27,497 bases of DNA from Colivivens sp963645405 (GCA_963645405.1 CAVISR010000031.1:1-27497), one strand, 5' to 3'. Positions 8,878 through 17,428 are shown, counted from the stretch's first letter. Program-made: numbers and translations. Notes: generated by a model not told the origin, from the sequence alone.

Positions 8878-9029
8878 AGACGTGGATTCAAGTAGAACTG
8901 GATATTTAAGTGGAGTCGGATATTCAAGTATGATTGTATCTTCAAATAGAAGACACGATATAAAAGTATATTTGTATCTTTAAACAGAAGACAAGGCGTA
9001 AAAGTATAATTGCATCTACAAGTAGAATT
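8864..9029. repeat. Degenerate tandem repeat arising at the lyase stop codon
   Basis: Seven imperfect units share a core like GGATATTCAAGTAGAATT: 8864-8883, 8884-8899, 8900-8917, 8918-8935, then two 38-bp units at 8936-8973 and 8974-9011 that match each other closely, and 9012-9029. The basic period is 18 bp, and each 38-bp unit is 18 plus 20. The first unit contains the final codons WIFK and the TAA of the lyase, so the array seems to have grown by duplication of the gene's 3' end. It fills nearly all of the 186-bp gap before the MscS gene. Confidence 0.8.
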
Positions 9030-9063
9030 CATAAGCAGATAATAAACAGATTGCATCAAACCA

Positions 9064-9972
9064 ATGGACAGTAAACTCGATTTAAGCTCATTCGAATGGC
9101 TTGAACCATACAAGGAAATACTCGAATACAAAGTGTTCGGGGTAGCGCTCATCGACCCAATCACCTTCATGCTGAAGGCTTTGGTCGTAGCACTGATAGT
9201 ACAGATTGTTGTGTGGCTCATAAAATTCTTCCTCGATCCAGTGAAGGTGGAGGAACGAAAAGGCAAGATGGACAAGACCACTGCAGTATTCCTACGCAAA
9301 CTGTTTGTCACGATAGTCTACACGATGGGTGTGACCAGTATCCTGTACATGATACCAGCCCTTCGCACACTTGCCACATCCGTGTTTGCCGGTGCCGGAA
9401 TCATGGCAATGGCAATCGGTCTTGCGTCACAGGACGCCTTGTCGAACTTCGTGAGCGGAATCTTCATCATCTTCTCCAAACCATTCCGTATCGGCGACTA
9501 CATCTCACTCGATTCGGGTGAGGTAGGCACTGTGGCTGAGATATCAATGCGCTACACCGTTATCCGAACTTCCGAAAACAAGATGGTTATCATACCGAAC
9601 TCAAAGATAAACAGCGCAATCATCACCAATTCAACGATTGGCGACACCCGTACATGTGCGTTCATAGACGTGGGTGTCGGCTATTCCGAGAACATCGACC
9701 ATTGCATGGCAGAGATGCGTAAGATAATCGAGGCAGACAAGCGCGTGATAGACAAACGTACGAAGGCAGACTTGAAACGTGGGGCAGAGAAGGTGGACAT
9801 CAAGGTGATTGAACTGGGCGACTTTGCCGTGACACTGCGTGCCTATGCCTGGACCGCATCTTCCAACGATGCGTTCAATGTGAAGTGTGACATGCTGAAA
9901 GCCATCAAGGACCATTTCGATGAAGTAGGCATTGAAATTCCTTATCCTTATATGAATGTCATGAGAAAGTAA
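9064..9972 (+). CDS. MscS-family mechanosensitive ion channel
   Basis: A 302-aa small-conductance mechanosensitive channel for relief of osmotic pressure, in the inner membrane. Three hydrophobic segments are seen at about 30-57, 75-98 and 102-135; the last is the Gly/Ala-rich pore helix (GAGIMAMAIGLASQDALSNF). It is followed by the MscS beta domain (KPFRIGDYI, VGTVAEISMRYTVIRT, VIIPNSKI) and an alpha/beta C-terminal domain ending in IEIPYP, a common MscS ending. Its TAA abuts the ATG at 9973, and the HD gene follows closely. Confidence 0.93.
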   Translation: MDSKLDLSSFEWLEPYKEILEYKVFGVALIDPITFMLKALVVALIVQIVVWLIKFFLDPVKVEERKGKMDKTTAVFLRKLFVTIVYTMGVTSILYMIPALRTLATSVFAGAGIMAMAIGLASQDALSNFVSGIFIIFSKPFRIGDYISLDSGEVGTVAEISMRYTVIRTSENKMVIIPNSKINSAIITNSTIGDTRTCAFIDVGVGYSENIDHCMAEMRKIIEADKRVIDKRTKADLKRGAEKVDIKVIELGDFAVTLRAYAWTASSNDAFNVKCDMLKAIKDHFDEVGIEIPYPYMNVMRK

Positions 9973-9984
9973 ATGCGTGGAGAC

Positions 9985-10521
9985 ATGGACTATCAGAGAA
10001 TAATTGACAAGTACTATTCGGACAACCCCGAACTGCGCAACATCCTACTTGTGCACAGCCGTCGTGTGGCAAACAAGGCATTGGACATTGCACGCCTGCA
10101 TACTGAGATGCAACTCGACCTGCAGTTCATTGAGGAAGCGGCTATGCTTCACGATATCGGTATCTTCCAGTGTGATGCGGCTGGCATCCATTGCTTTGGC
10201 ACCAAACCCTATATCTGTCACGGTACAATAGGGGCAGAACTTATGCGTGAGGAAGGATTTCCGAAGCATGCGTTTGTGTGTGAACGCCACACCGGAACAG
10301 GGCTTTCCCTCGACTATATTCAGAAGAACAATCTGCCTTTGCCCCATCGCGACCTGATTCCGGTGACGCTCGAGGAACAGTTGATTTGTTTTGCCGACAA
10401 GTTCTTTTCTAAAACACGTCCCGATGAAGAGAAAACAGTGGAAAGGGCATTGGCAAGCGTAGCCAAGTTCGGTGATGAATGTGCGGATAAATTCACCCGG
10501 TGGTGTCAAATGTTCCTGTGA
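9985..10521 (+). CDS. HD-domain phosphohydrolase
   Basis: A cytoplasmic HD-superfamily protein of 178 aa counted from ATG 9985. Metal-site residues are visible: HSRRVANKALDIA with the first His, the HD pair in AAMLHDIGIF, a further His in YICHGTIGAEL and another in CERHTGTG. The family hydrolyses phosphate esters such as nucleotides; the substrate here is unknown. I prefer 9985 (MDYQRIIDKYY) because GGAG lies just upstream and the frame-open ATG at 9973 directly touches the MscS stop; 9973 would add four residues. Translation is probably coupled to the channel gene. Confidence 0.85.
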   Translation: MDYQRIIDKYYSDNPELRNILLVHSRRVANKALDIARLHTEMQLDLQFIEEAAMLHDIGIFQCDAAGIHCFGTKPYICHGTIGAELMREEGFPKHAFVCERHTGTGLSLDYIQKNNLPLPHRDLIPVTLEEQLICFADKFFSKTRPDEEKTVERALASVAKFGDECADKFTRWCQMFL

Positions 10522-10589
10522 TTGTTGCCATTTGCGGACTTGAACTGCATTTCTTTCGCAATACATGGACCTGTGTCGCTAATTTGTCG

Positions 10590-10597
10590 TAACTTTG
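10590..10597 (+). promoter_or_regulatory. -7 element of the lptD promoter
   Basis: TAACTTTG matches the Bacteroidetes -7 consensus and lies 30 nt before the proposed TTG start of lptD. No clear TTTG -33 element is present at the expected distance. Confidence 0.6.
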
Positions 10598-10627
10598 TAG
10601 CTTGGAATCAGACTGAGTAGAATACAT

Positions 10628-13501
10628 TTGAATAAGAGAGTTTATATATTGCTTTTGTTGCTTGTAGCCGTGGTCTCTATGGCTCAGAGCAATGGACAGA
10701 TAAGCAGGACTATGCAGACAGTGGTTGATTCCATTGCTGCAGATTCGGATTCATTGCAACAAGTTGCAGTGGACGACTCTGTTGTTCAGATTCTCGATTC
10801 CACATCGCAGGCAACCATCCAGGAGCTTGATTCCCTTCGACAACTCTTCGACCGTGAACACGGGATAGAAAACAACGCAAGGCAGGCAATACAATGGAAC
10901 GACTCCGTGGCGGCAGCCGAAGATTCCATCAGTAGGGCAGAGAAGAAGAACAGCAAGCTGGATGCCCCTGTCGAGTATTCAGCTCAGGATTCCGTCGTGT
11001 TCTATATGGGCAACAAGAATGCCTATCTGTATGGAAGCAGTCATGTGGCTTACCAGAGGATGCAGCTTACGGCTGAGGAAATCCGCATGAATATGGACAG
11101 TTCGTTGGTCTTTGCCAATTACGTTGCCGATTCGCTTGGCAACTTCATCGGAAAGCCAGTGTTCAAGCAAGGCAGTGACGAGTACGAGTCGGAAAGCATG
11201 ACATATAACTTCGACACTCAGAAGGGATTCATCCATAATGTCTACACCGAGCAAAGCGACGGTTTCATCACTGGCGAGGAGTCGAAGAAAGGCAATGGCG
11301 ATGAGGTCTATCTGCGCCATGCGCGCTATACCACTTGCGACGAGAAACATCCGCATTTTTATGTGGCTCTCTCACGTGCCAAGGTGCATACAGGCAAGAA
11401 CGTGTTCTTCGGTCCTGCATGGTTGGTGGTTGAGGATGTGCCGCTTCCGTTCGCTTTCCCGTTCGGATTCTTCCCGTTCACCAGCAAATATTCTTCCGGA
11501 CTTATCATGCCAAGCTATGGAGACGAGTCCACCCGCGGATTCTATCTCAGGGATGGAGGATATTACTTCGCCATCAACGATTATGTGGACCTGAAGGTGA
11601 CGGGCGAAATCTTTACCAAGGGTTCATGGGGACTGGGACTGCAGAGTTCCTACCGCAAGAGATACAAGTACAGCGGCAACTTCTATTTCAACTACCAGGT
11701 GACAAAGACCGGCGAGAAGAACATGCCCGACTACAGCGTGGTGAAGAACTTCAAGTTGCAATGGACCCACCGACAGGATTCCAAGGCAAATCCAAGCAGC
11801 TCGTTCTCTGCTAGCGTGAACTTTGCCACACAGAGTTACGAGCGCAACAACTTGACGAGCCTTTACAACCCTACGTCGTATTCGCAGAGCACGCGTACGT
11901 CAAGTGTGAGCTTCTCCCACACTTTCGACAAACTCGGACTCTCCGTATCTGCCAGTGCCAACATTGCCCAAAACATGCGCGACTCCACACTCTCGCTCAC
12001 ACTGCCTAACATGAGCATCTCCCTGAGTCGGTTCTATCCGTTCAAGAGAAAGAAGGTGGCAGGCAAGGAACGGTGGTATGAGAAGATTGCGATGAGTTAC
12101 ACCGGAAATATCTCGAACAGCATATCCACCAAGGAAGACCAGTTGCTCCATTCAAATATAATAAAAGACTGGAAAAATGGAATGCGACACAATATTCCGA
12201 TATCTGCTTCGTTTAATATCTTAGGCTACATCAATGTGACGCCTTCGTTCAACTACACTGAGCGTTGGTACACAAATCGGGTGGAGCAGAGTTGGGACGA
12301 ATCATCTCAAGCCGTCGTACGTGATACGATATGGGGATTCAACCGAGTGTACAACTACAACATGAGTTTGTCGGCAAACACTAAGTTGTATGGTATGTAT
12401 ATTCCGAATCCTAAGATATTCAAGAAGATAATGGCAGTGCGCCATGTGTTCACTCCTATGGTAAGCTTCAGCTATGCGCCAGACTTCGGTTCCAGCCGCT
12501 ATGGATTCTGGAAGACATACACAAAGACCGACCTTGATGGCAACGTGTCGCTAGTAGAGTATTCTCCTTATTCTGGTGCGCTGTATGGCACAGTGTCGAG
12601 AGGCAAGACCGGTTCAGTCACGTTTGATATGTCGAACAATGTCGAGATGAAGGTGAAGTCCGACCGCGACTCTACAGGTGTGAAGAAGGTCAGTATCATC
12701 GACGAGCTTGGAGCGAGTCTGTCCTACAACCTGGCAGCCAAGACGCAGCCGTGGAGTAATCTGTCGACAAGGTTGCGACTGAAGTGGGGAAAGACCACGT
12801 TCAATATGACAGCGGTGTTCAACACATACGCATATGAGTTCGACTCCAAAGGAAATGTTGTCGTGGGCAATCGCACGGAGTGGTCCTACGGACGTTTCGG
12901 ACGTTTCCAAGGCATGAGCAAGAACCTGTCTTATTCGTTCAACAACCAGTCTTGGCAGAAGATAAAGAAGTTCTTTGCAAGATTGAGAGGAAAAGACGTT
13001 GACGAGGAGGATGAGACGCAAGACGAAAATACCGAAGGTGAAGAAGATTTGACCGAAGAGGGTAGTGGAGGAAAGAAGAACAAGAAGAATACAGTCGACG
13101 GCGACCTCGATTCCGACGGCTACATGAAGTTCAAGCTTCCTTGGTCGTTCTCCATTTCCTACGGTGTCACGATGGCAGAGGACAGGTCGAAGAAGATCAA
13201 TGTGAAGAGCATGCGCTATCCATACAAGTTCACGCAGAACCTCAACTTCTCGGGAACGCTGCAGTTGTCCTCTGCATGGAACGCCAACTTCTCTTCAGGC
13301 TATGATTTCACCAATCATGCCATATCGATGACAACGGTGAACCTGTCGAGAGACATGCACTGCTTCAGCATCAGTTGTGGATTCGTGTTCGGAACCTACA
13401 CGTCTTACCACATCACGATGAGGGCAAAGGCAAGCACACTCACTGATGCATTGAAGTACGACAAGAAGAGTAGCTATTCTTCGTCCATACAGTGGTATTG
13501 A
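10628..13501 (+). CDS. lptD: LPS-assembly outer-membrane protein LptD
   Basis: A 957-aa outer-membrane beta-barrel of the Bacteroidetes LptD/OstA group, which inserts lipopolysaccharide into the outer leaflet. There is a signal peptide (residues 1-19, ending SMA-Q), a Ser/Asp-rich spacer, an OstA-like beta-jellyroll part (about 115-250: APVEYSAQDSVVFYMGNKNA, AYLYGSSHVAYQ), the LptD hallmark PLPFAFPFGFFPF, and a long Tyr/Ser/Asn-rich barrel ending in the aromatic SSIQWY. An acidic then basic insert at about 788-828 probably forms an extracellular or periplasmic loop. The start is TTG at 10628: it is needed for a full signal peptide, and the first in-frame ATG (codon 18) would remove nearly all of it. 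The stop is 15 nt before the first tRNA-Thr. Confidence 0.92.
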   Translation: MNKRVYILLLLLVAVVSMAQSNGQISRTMQTVVDSIAADSDSLQQVAVDDSVVQILDSTSQATIQELDSLRQLFDREHGIENNARQAIQWNDSVAAAEDSISRAEKKNSKLDAPVEYSAQDSVVFYMGNKNAYLYGSSHVAYQRMQLTAEEIRMNMDSSLVFANYVADSLGNFIGKPVFKQGSDEYESESMTYNFDTQKGFIHNVYTEQSDGFITGEESKKGNGDEVYLRHARYTTCDEKHPHFYVALSRAKVHTGKNVFFGPAWLVVEDVPLPFAFPFGFFPFTSKYSSGLIMPSYGDESTRGFYLRDGGYYFAINDYVDLKVTGEIFTKGSWGLGLQSSYRKRYKYSGNFYFNYQVTKTGEKNMPDYSVVKNFKLQWTHRQDSKANPSSSFSASVNFATQSYERNNLTSLYNPTSYSQSTRTSSVSFSHTFDKLGLSVSASANIAQNMRDSTLSLTLPNMSISLSRFYPFKRKKVAGKERWYEKIAMSYTGNISNSISTKEDQLLHSNIIKDWKNGMRHNIPISASFNILGYINVTPSFNYTERWYTNRVEQSWDESSQAVVRDTIWGFNRVYNYNMSLSANTKLYGMYIPNPKIFKKIMAVRHVFTPMVSFSYAPDFGSSRYGFWKTYTKTDLDGNVSLVEYSPYSGALYGTVSRGKTGSVTFDMSNNVEMKVKSDRDSTGVKKVSIIDELGASLSYNLAAKTQPWSNLSTRLRLKWGKTTFNMTAVFNTYAYEFDSKGNVVVGNRTEWSYGRFGRFQGMSKNLSYSFNNQSWQKIKKFFARLRGKDVDEEDETQDENTEGEEDLTEEGSGGKKNKKNTVDGDLDSDGYMKFKLPWSFSISYGVTMAEDRSKKINVKSMRYPYKFTQNLNFSGTLQLSSAWNANFSSGYDFTNHAISMTTVNLSRDMHCFSISCGFVFGTYTSYHITMRAKASTLTDALKYDKKSSYSSSIQWY

Positions 13502-13516
13502 CAGTAAACGATAACT

Positions 13517-13589
<73 letters not shown>

Positions 13590-13652
13590 CAATGAAGCAT
13601 GATTGTGCAGATTGAAGCATCCTCATGCAGGTTATTACAGAAGGCAACGACT

Positions 13653-13725
<73 letters not shown>

Positions 13726-13788
13726 CAATGAAGCATGATTGTGCAGATTGAAGCATCCTCATGCAGGTTATTACAGAAGGCAACGACT

Positions 13789-13861
<73 letters not shown>

Positions 13862-13865
13862 CAGA

Positions 13866-13899
13866 GTAAATTTACTGGTTGGTACATGACGTTATGTAC
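13866..13899 (+). promoter_or_regulatory. Palindromes in the pyrK leader
   Basis: Two inverted repeats lie between the last tRNA and pyrK: the 10-bp palindrome GTAAATTTAC (13866-13875) and a hairpin GTACAT / ATGTAC with a 6-nt loop (13882-13899). A run of seven T follows at 13920-13927, just before the pyrK ATG. They could be an operator, a tRNA 3' processing structure or a weak attenuator. No TAnnTTTG element was found here. Confidence 0.4.
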
Positions 13900-13930
13900 T
13901 GCGATTTTATGGCTCACTGATTTTTTTACG

Positions 13931-14704
13931 ATGAAGAAATACTGCAAAGACTTGACTGTTTCGGCTGTGGAATATCCTGCAGATGGGTATGTACTGCTGA
14001 AACTGACCGATGCTGTCCCTCTTCCCGACATCAAGGCAGGACAGTTCGTGGAGATAAGAGTGGACAACAGCAGGCAGACATTCCTGCGCCGTCCCATATC
14101 CGTACATTTTGTCGACAGAAACGCAAACACCCTGTGGCTGCTCATTCAGGTAGTGGGCGAGGGTACACGCAGCCTGTCGTCGCTGAAGGCTGGAGACACG
14201 TTGAATGTCCTTTTCCCCTTGGGCAATGGATTTTCCCTGGGCATGAAGGACGAGACAGTGCTGCTCGTGGGCGGAGGCGTAGGCATTGCCCCGTTGCTTG
14301 AATATGGCAACCAACTGCGCGCTGCCGGTGCTGTCCCCGTGTTCCTCTTGGGCGGACGTTCTCAGCGCAACTTGCTGGAACTCGAGCGCTACAAAGCCTT
14401 GGGCGAGGTTTATGTCACCACCGAAGACGGTTCGCTTGGCGAGAAAGGGTTCGTCACCCAGCACAGCATGCTCGACCATGTGGCGTTCGACCGCATCTCC
14501 TGTTGCGGACCAAAGCCCATGATGATGGCTGTAGCACGATGGGCACATCAGCATGGCACGCTCTGTGAGGTGTCGCTTGAGAATATGATGGCTTGTGGAC
14601 TCGGAGCCTGCCTGTGCTGTGTGGAGAAGACAGTCAAGGGCAATGTGTGTGTATGCAAAGAAGGACCCGTATTTAATATAGAACAACTGACATGGCAGAT
14701 ATAA
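13931..14704 (+). CDS. pyrK: Dihydroorotate dehydrogenase B, electron-transfer subunit PyrK
   Basis: FAD and [2Fe-2S] subunit that passes electrons from dihydroorotate oxidation in PyrD to NAD+. The 257-aa protein shows the flavin-binding FLRRPISVH (51-59), the NAD-binding VGGGVGIAPLLEYG (113-126), CCGPKPMM, and the C-terminal cluster cysteines C222, C227, C230 and C242 in the CGLGACLCC region. The open frame runs back into the third tRNA-Thr, so I chose ATG 13931 (MKKYCKDLTV), which fits the family's N-terminus. The last 13 nt overlap the pyrD start, so the two subunits are coupled in translation. Confidence 0.94.
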   Translation: MKKYCKDLTVSAVEYPADGYVLLKLTDAVPLPDIKAGQFVEIRVDNSRQTFLRRPISVHFVDRNANTLWLLIQVVGEGTRSLSSLKAGDTLNVLFPLGNGFSLGMKDETVLLVGGGVGIAPLLEYGNQLRAAGAVPVFLLGGRSQRNLLELERYKALGEVYVTTEDGSLGEKGFVTQHSMLDHVAFDRISCCGPKPMMMAVARWAHQHGTLCEVSLENMMACGLGACLCCVEKTVKGNVCVCKEGPVFNIEQLTWQI

Positions 14705-15600
14705 GTGTAAACATAGCAGGACTGAGGATGAAGAACCCAGTCATGACTGCATCGGGAACATTCGGCTATGGAATCGAATTCGCCGATTTGGTCGACATCT
14801 CCCGGATTGGCGGCATCATAATGAAAGGTACAACCCTTGCTCCGCGTGAGGGAAACGATTATCCGCGCATGGCGGAAACAGCCGAAGGCATGCTCAATTG
14901 CGTGGGACTCCAGAACAAGGGCGTCGACTATTTCTGCCAGCACATCTATCCCGAGGTGAAGAATATCCAGACCAACATGATAGTCAACGTGGCAGGCAAC
15001 AGTCCCGAGAACTATGCAGAATGTGCGGCACGCATCAACGAACTGGAGGCAATCCCAGCCATCGAACTCAATATCTCCTGCCCCAATGTACGCCAGGGCG
15101 GTATGGCTTTTGGCGTCACTCCTGAAGGAGCAAGCGAGGTTGTCAAGGCAGTGCGCAAGGCATACGGGAAAACCCTCATCGTGAAACTCTCTCCTAACGT
15201 CACCGACATAACATCGATTGCCAAGGCTGTTGAGGCGGAAGGTGCAGATGCAGTGAGCCTCATAAACACGCTTATGGGCATGTCAATCGACATCGAGAAG
15301 CGCTGCCACCGTCTTTCCATCAAGACCGGCGGACTGAGCGGACCTGCAGTCAAGCCCGTCGCATTGCGTTGCGTCTACCAGGTGGCTCATGCAGTTGGCA
15401 TTCCGGTCATCGGACTTGGCGGCATTATGACAGCAGCCGATGCCATCGAGTTCTTCATGGCAGGAGCTTCAGCCATAGAAATTGGTACCGGCAATTTCAT
15501 CGACCCAGCCATCAGCGTGAAAGTGGCAGACGGCATCAGCGCATGGCTCGACAAACATGGTTGCGCAAATCTTGCCGAAATCATAGGTTGTGTGGACTAG
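14692..15600 (+). CDS. pyrD: Dihydroorotate dehydrogenase B, catalytic subunit PyrD
   Basis: Class 1B FMN enzyme that oxidises dihydroorotate to orotate in pyrimidine synthesis and works as a complex with PyrK. At 302 aa it is full length. Seen motifs are MTASGTFGYG near the N-terminus, ELNISCPNV with the catalytic Cys130 typical of class 1, VKLSPNVTDI, SLINTLMGM and the C-terminal phosphate-binding GLGGIMTAADAIEF and GASAIEIGTGNF. It overlaps pyrK by 13 nt. A loose inverted repeat follows it (GACAGGA at 15633-15639, TCCTGTC at 15667-15673), and a stronger hairpin with a T run lies at 15716-15744. Confidence 0.96.
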   Translation: MADISVNIAGLRMKNPVMTASGTFGYGIEFADLVDISRIGGIIMKGTTLAPREGNDYPRMAETAEGMLNCVGLQNKGVDYFCQHIYPEVKNIQTNMIVNVAGNSPENYAECAARINELEAIPAIELNISCPNVRQGGMAFGVTPEGASEVVKAVRKAYGKTLIVKLSPNVTDITSIAKAVEAEGADAVSLINTLMGMSIDIEKRCHRLSIKTGGLSGPAVKPVALRCVYQVAHAVGIPVIGLGGIMTAADAIEFFMAGASAIEIGTGNFIDPAISVKVADGISAWLDKHGCANLAEIIGCVD

Positions 15601-15715
15601 AACAACGTGGAATAGGGTAGTGAGTAATAGGGGACAGGATATTGACTGATTCATGGCAAGCGCAAGTCCTGTCAGCCTATCAAGCTAAAGTCTTGCCAAC
15701 CCATAGAAAACAACG

Positions 15716-15744
15716 AAGGAGGAAATCGCTTTCCTCCTTTTTTT
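15716..15744. terminator. Bidirectional hairpin between pyrD and tRNA-Asp 1
   Basis: A perfect 10-bp stem (AAGGAGGAAA at 15716-15725 with TTTCCTCCTT at 15730-15739, TCGC loop) is followed on the plus strand by five more T. On the minus strand it lies a few bases past the tRNA-Asp 3' end, so it can end both pyrKD and tRNA transcripts. Confidence 0.75.
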
Positions 15745-15748
15745 GTTG

Positions 15749-15822
15749 CGGTGCGTACGAGATTCGAACTCGTGACCCCCTGCGTGACAGGCAGATATTC
15801 TAACCAGCTGAACTAACGCACC
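15749..15822 (-). tRNA. tRNA-Asp(GTC), copy 1
   Basis: A 74-nt cloverleaf on the minus strand: acceptor GGTGCGT/ACGCACC, anticodon arm TCTGC/GCAGG with loop CTGTCAC, T-arm ACGAG/CTCGT with TTCGAAT. The anticodon is GTC (Asp). Its own consensus promoter lies just upstream and a hairpin just downstream, forming a complete cassette. Confidence 0.97.
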
Positions 15823-15857
15823 TCGTCTGTTTGCATCCCATTTCTGTTTTGCGAGTG

Positions 15858-15889
15858 CAAAGTTAGCACATTTCCTTGAACTGACCAAA
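15858..15889 (-). promoter_or_regulatory. Promoter of tRNA-Asp copy 1
   Basis: On the minus strand this reads TTTG, exactly 20 bp, TAACTTTG, a perfect Bacteroidetes -33/-7 promoter, with the -7 element ending 35 bp before the tRNA 5' end. Confidence 0.85.
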
Positions 15890-16135
15890 CATTTCCGTAT
15901 ATAATTTGAGTTGCGTACCCAAATTGGTCCGTGAATGAATCTATTCCCGAACACGGAAGGCACAGAAACATGGAGGGTTTATGACATTAATCACCATGTA
16001 ATGGACGTTAATCTGTCATTAATCTTATCTTGGATACGGGGACTTTATAACGTTTTTGTCTATAAAATACTCCGCTAGGCAAACCTTCCGCAAGGCGAAC
16101 CTTCTGGTCCATTCTGTTTGACATGCATAAAACAG

Positions 16136-16163
16136 CGAAGGAGGAAATTGCTTTCCTCCTTCG
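16136..16163. terminator. Hairpin after tRNA-Asp 2
   Basis: A perfect 12-bp inverted repeat (CGAAGGAGGAAA at 16136-16147 and its complement at 16152-16163, TTGC loop) sits 8 bp beyond the 3' end of tRNA-Asp copy 2. It is the paralogue of the hairpin at 15716 but has no T run on either side, so it may serve in processing rather than termination. Confidence 0.6.
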
Positions 16164-16171
16164 TGTGGCTG

Positions 16172-16245
16172 CGGTGCGTACGAGATTCGAACTCGTGACC
16201 CCCTGCGTGACAGGCAGATATTCTAACCAGCTGAACTAACGCACC
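16172..16245 (-). tRNA. tRNA-Asp(GTC), copy 2
   Basis: Identical over all 74 nt to copy 1, anticodon GTC. It is upstream of copy 1 in the direction of transcription and has its own promoter. Confidence 0.97.
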
Positions 16246-16280
16246 TCGTGGGTTTGCATCCCATTTCTGTTTTGCGAGTG

Positions 16281-16312
16281 CAAAGTTAGTGCTTTTCCTG
16301 GAACTGACCAAA
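16281..16312 (-). promoter_or_regulatory. Promoter of tRNA-Asp copy 2
   Basis: On the minus strand: TTTG, 20 bp, TAACTTTG, again a perfect consensus with the same spacing as copy 1 although the spacer bases differ at several positions. Confidence 0.85.
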
Positions 16313-16358
16313 CAATTCCGTGTTTTTTTCGGTTTTCAATGAAAAAAACTGCCTTGCA

Positions 16359-17378
16359 CTAGTTTGCAGCCTCGAATTCCTTAAGGAATCTCTCGTCGTT
16401 CTCACTGAACATGCGCAAATCCTTGACCTGATACTTGAGGTTGGTGATGCGCTCGATTCCGAGTCCGAAGGCGTATCCTTTGTATTTCTTGCTGTCGATG
16501 CCGTTGAGTTCGAGTACGGCTGGGTCGACCATTCCGCAACCTAGTATCTCTACCCATCCTGTATGTTTGCAGAATGAGCAACCGACTCCGCCGCATATGT
16601 TGCAACTGATGTCCATCTCGGCTGATGGCTCGGTGAACGGGAAGTAGGACGGACGCAGACGTATCTGTGTGTTCTCGCCGAACATCTCGCGTGCGAAGAG
16701 CAGCAGCACTTGCTTGAGGTCGGTGAAGCTGACGTCTTTGTCTACATAGAGTCCTTCTACCTGATGGAAGAAGCAGTGGGCACGTGCGCTGATTGCCTCG
16801 TTGCGGTAGACTCGTCCCGGGCAGATGATGCGGATTGGCGGCTGGGTGTGTTCCATCACTCGGCTCTGAACGGAGCTGGTGTGTGTGCGAAGGATGACGT
16901 CGGGCTTTGCCTCGATGAAGAATGTGTCCTGCATGTCGCGGGCAGGATGGTCGTCGGCGAAGTTCATGGAACCGAACACGTGCCAATCGTCTTCCACTTC
17001 CGGTCCTTCTGCCAGGCAGAAGCCGAGACGTGAGAAGATGTCGACAATCTCGTTCTTCACGATGGTGAGTGGGTGGCGTGTGCCCAACTGTATGGGGTAG
17101 GCTGTACGGGTGATGTCGGTGTCGTCGGCATCGGTGTCGGCAGTCTCAAACTCAGTCTTGAGCGAGTTGATTTTGTCGAAGGCTTTGTTCTTGAGTTCGT
17201 TGATTTTGATTCCCACTTCCTTCTTTTGGTCAGCTGGGACATTGCGGAAGTCTGCCATCAGTGCGGTGATGCATCCTTTCCTGCTCAAGTATTTGATGCG
17301 AAGTGCCTCAATCTCTTCGGCGCTGTGTGCCTCGAGAGACTCCACTTCTTTCAGCAGTGCTTCTATTTTGTCTAACAT
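16359..17378 (-). CDS. pheS: Phenylalanine-tRNA ligase alpha subunit
   Basis: Catalytic subunit of the PheS2-PheT2 synthetase that charges tRNA-Phe. The 339-aa chain has an N-terminal coiled-coil tRNA-binding part (to about residue 85), class II motif 2 around CPGRVYRNEAISARAHCFFHQVEGLY, and motif 3 GYAFGLGIERI. A C-x2-C-x4-C-x2-C group (CNICGGVGCSFC) lies between them. I chose ATG 17378 (MLDKIEALLKE): the longer frame starts at a TTG inside the -7 promoter element. pheT is not adjacent, so the two subunits are encoded apart here. Confidence 0.96.
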   Translation of the reverse strand: MLDKIEALLKEVESLEAHSAEEIEALRIKYLSRKGCITALMADFRNVPADQKKEVGIKINELKNKAFDKINSLKTEFETADTDADDTDITRTAYPIQLGTRHPLTIVKNEIVDIFSRLGFCLAEGPEVEDDWHVFGSMNFADDHPARDMQDTFFIEAKPDVILRTHTSSVQSRVMEHTQPPIRIICPGRVYRNEAISARAHCFFHQVEGLYVDKDVSFTDLKQVLLLFAREMFGENTQIRLRPSYFPFTEPSAEMDISCNICGGVGCSFCKHTGWVEILGCGMVDPAVLELNGIDSKKYKGYAFGLGIERITNLKYQVKDLRMFSENDERFLKEFEAAN

Positions 17379-17396
17379 AGTTTCCCAATTTTTCTG

Positions 17397-17428
17397 CAAA
17401 GATACGGCAAGATGCGTGAATAAACAAA
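17397..17428 (-). promoter_or_regulatory. Promoter of pheS
   Basis: On the minus strand: TTTG (17425-17428), 20 bp, TATCTTTG (17397-17404). Transcription would begin about 12 nt before the ATG, so the leader is too short for a T-box or attenuator. Confidence 0.85.

Larger units (their letters stand above)
15700..16320 (-). repeat. Duplicated promoter/tRNA-Asp/hairpin cassette
   Basis: Two copies of a segment of roughly 190 bp, about 15704-15896 and 16127-16318, lie 423 bp apart in the same orientation. Each holds the promoter, the leader with CATCCCATTTCTGTTTTGCG, the identical 74-nt tRNA and a GGAGGAAA hairpin. The tRNAs are identical, while the flanks differ at scattered positions, so the copies are older than the tRNA-Thr ones. 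The 230 bp between them (15897-16126) holds no gene or clear signal that I can see. Confidence 0.85.

Noticed and set aside
15685..16311. Minus-strand frames with GALVQLVRISACHAGGHEFESRTH
   Set aside because: They are read-throughs of the two tRNA-Asp genes; the likeness between them follows from the tRNA duplication.
17379..17428. T-box or attenuator ahead of pheS
   Set aside because: The predicted start of transcription is about 12 nt before the ATG, leaving no room for such a leader.
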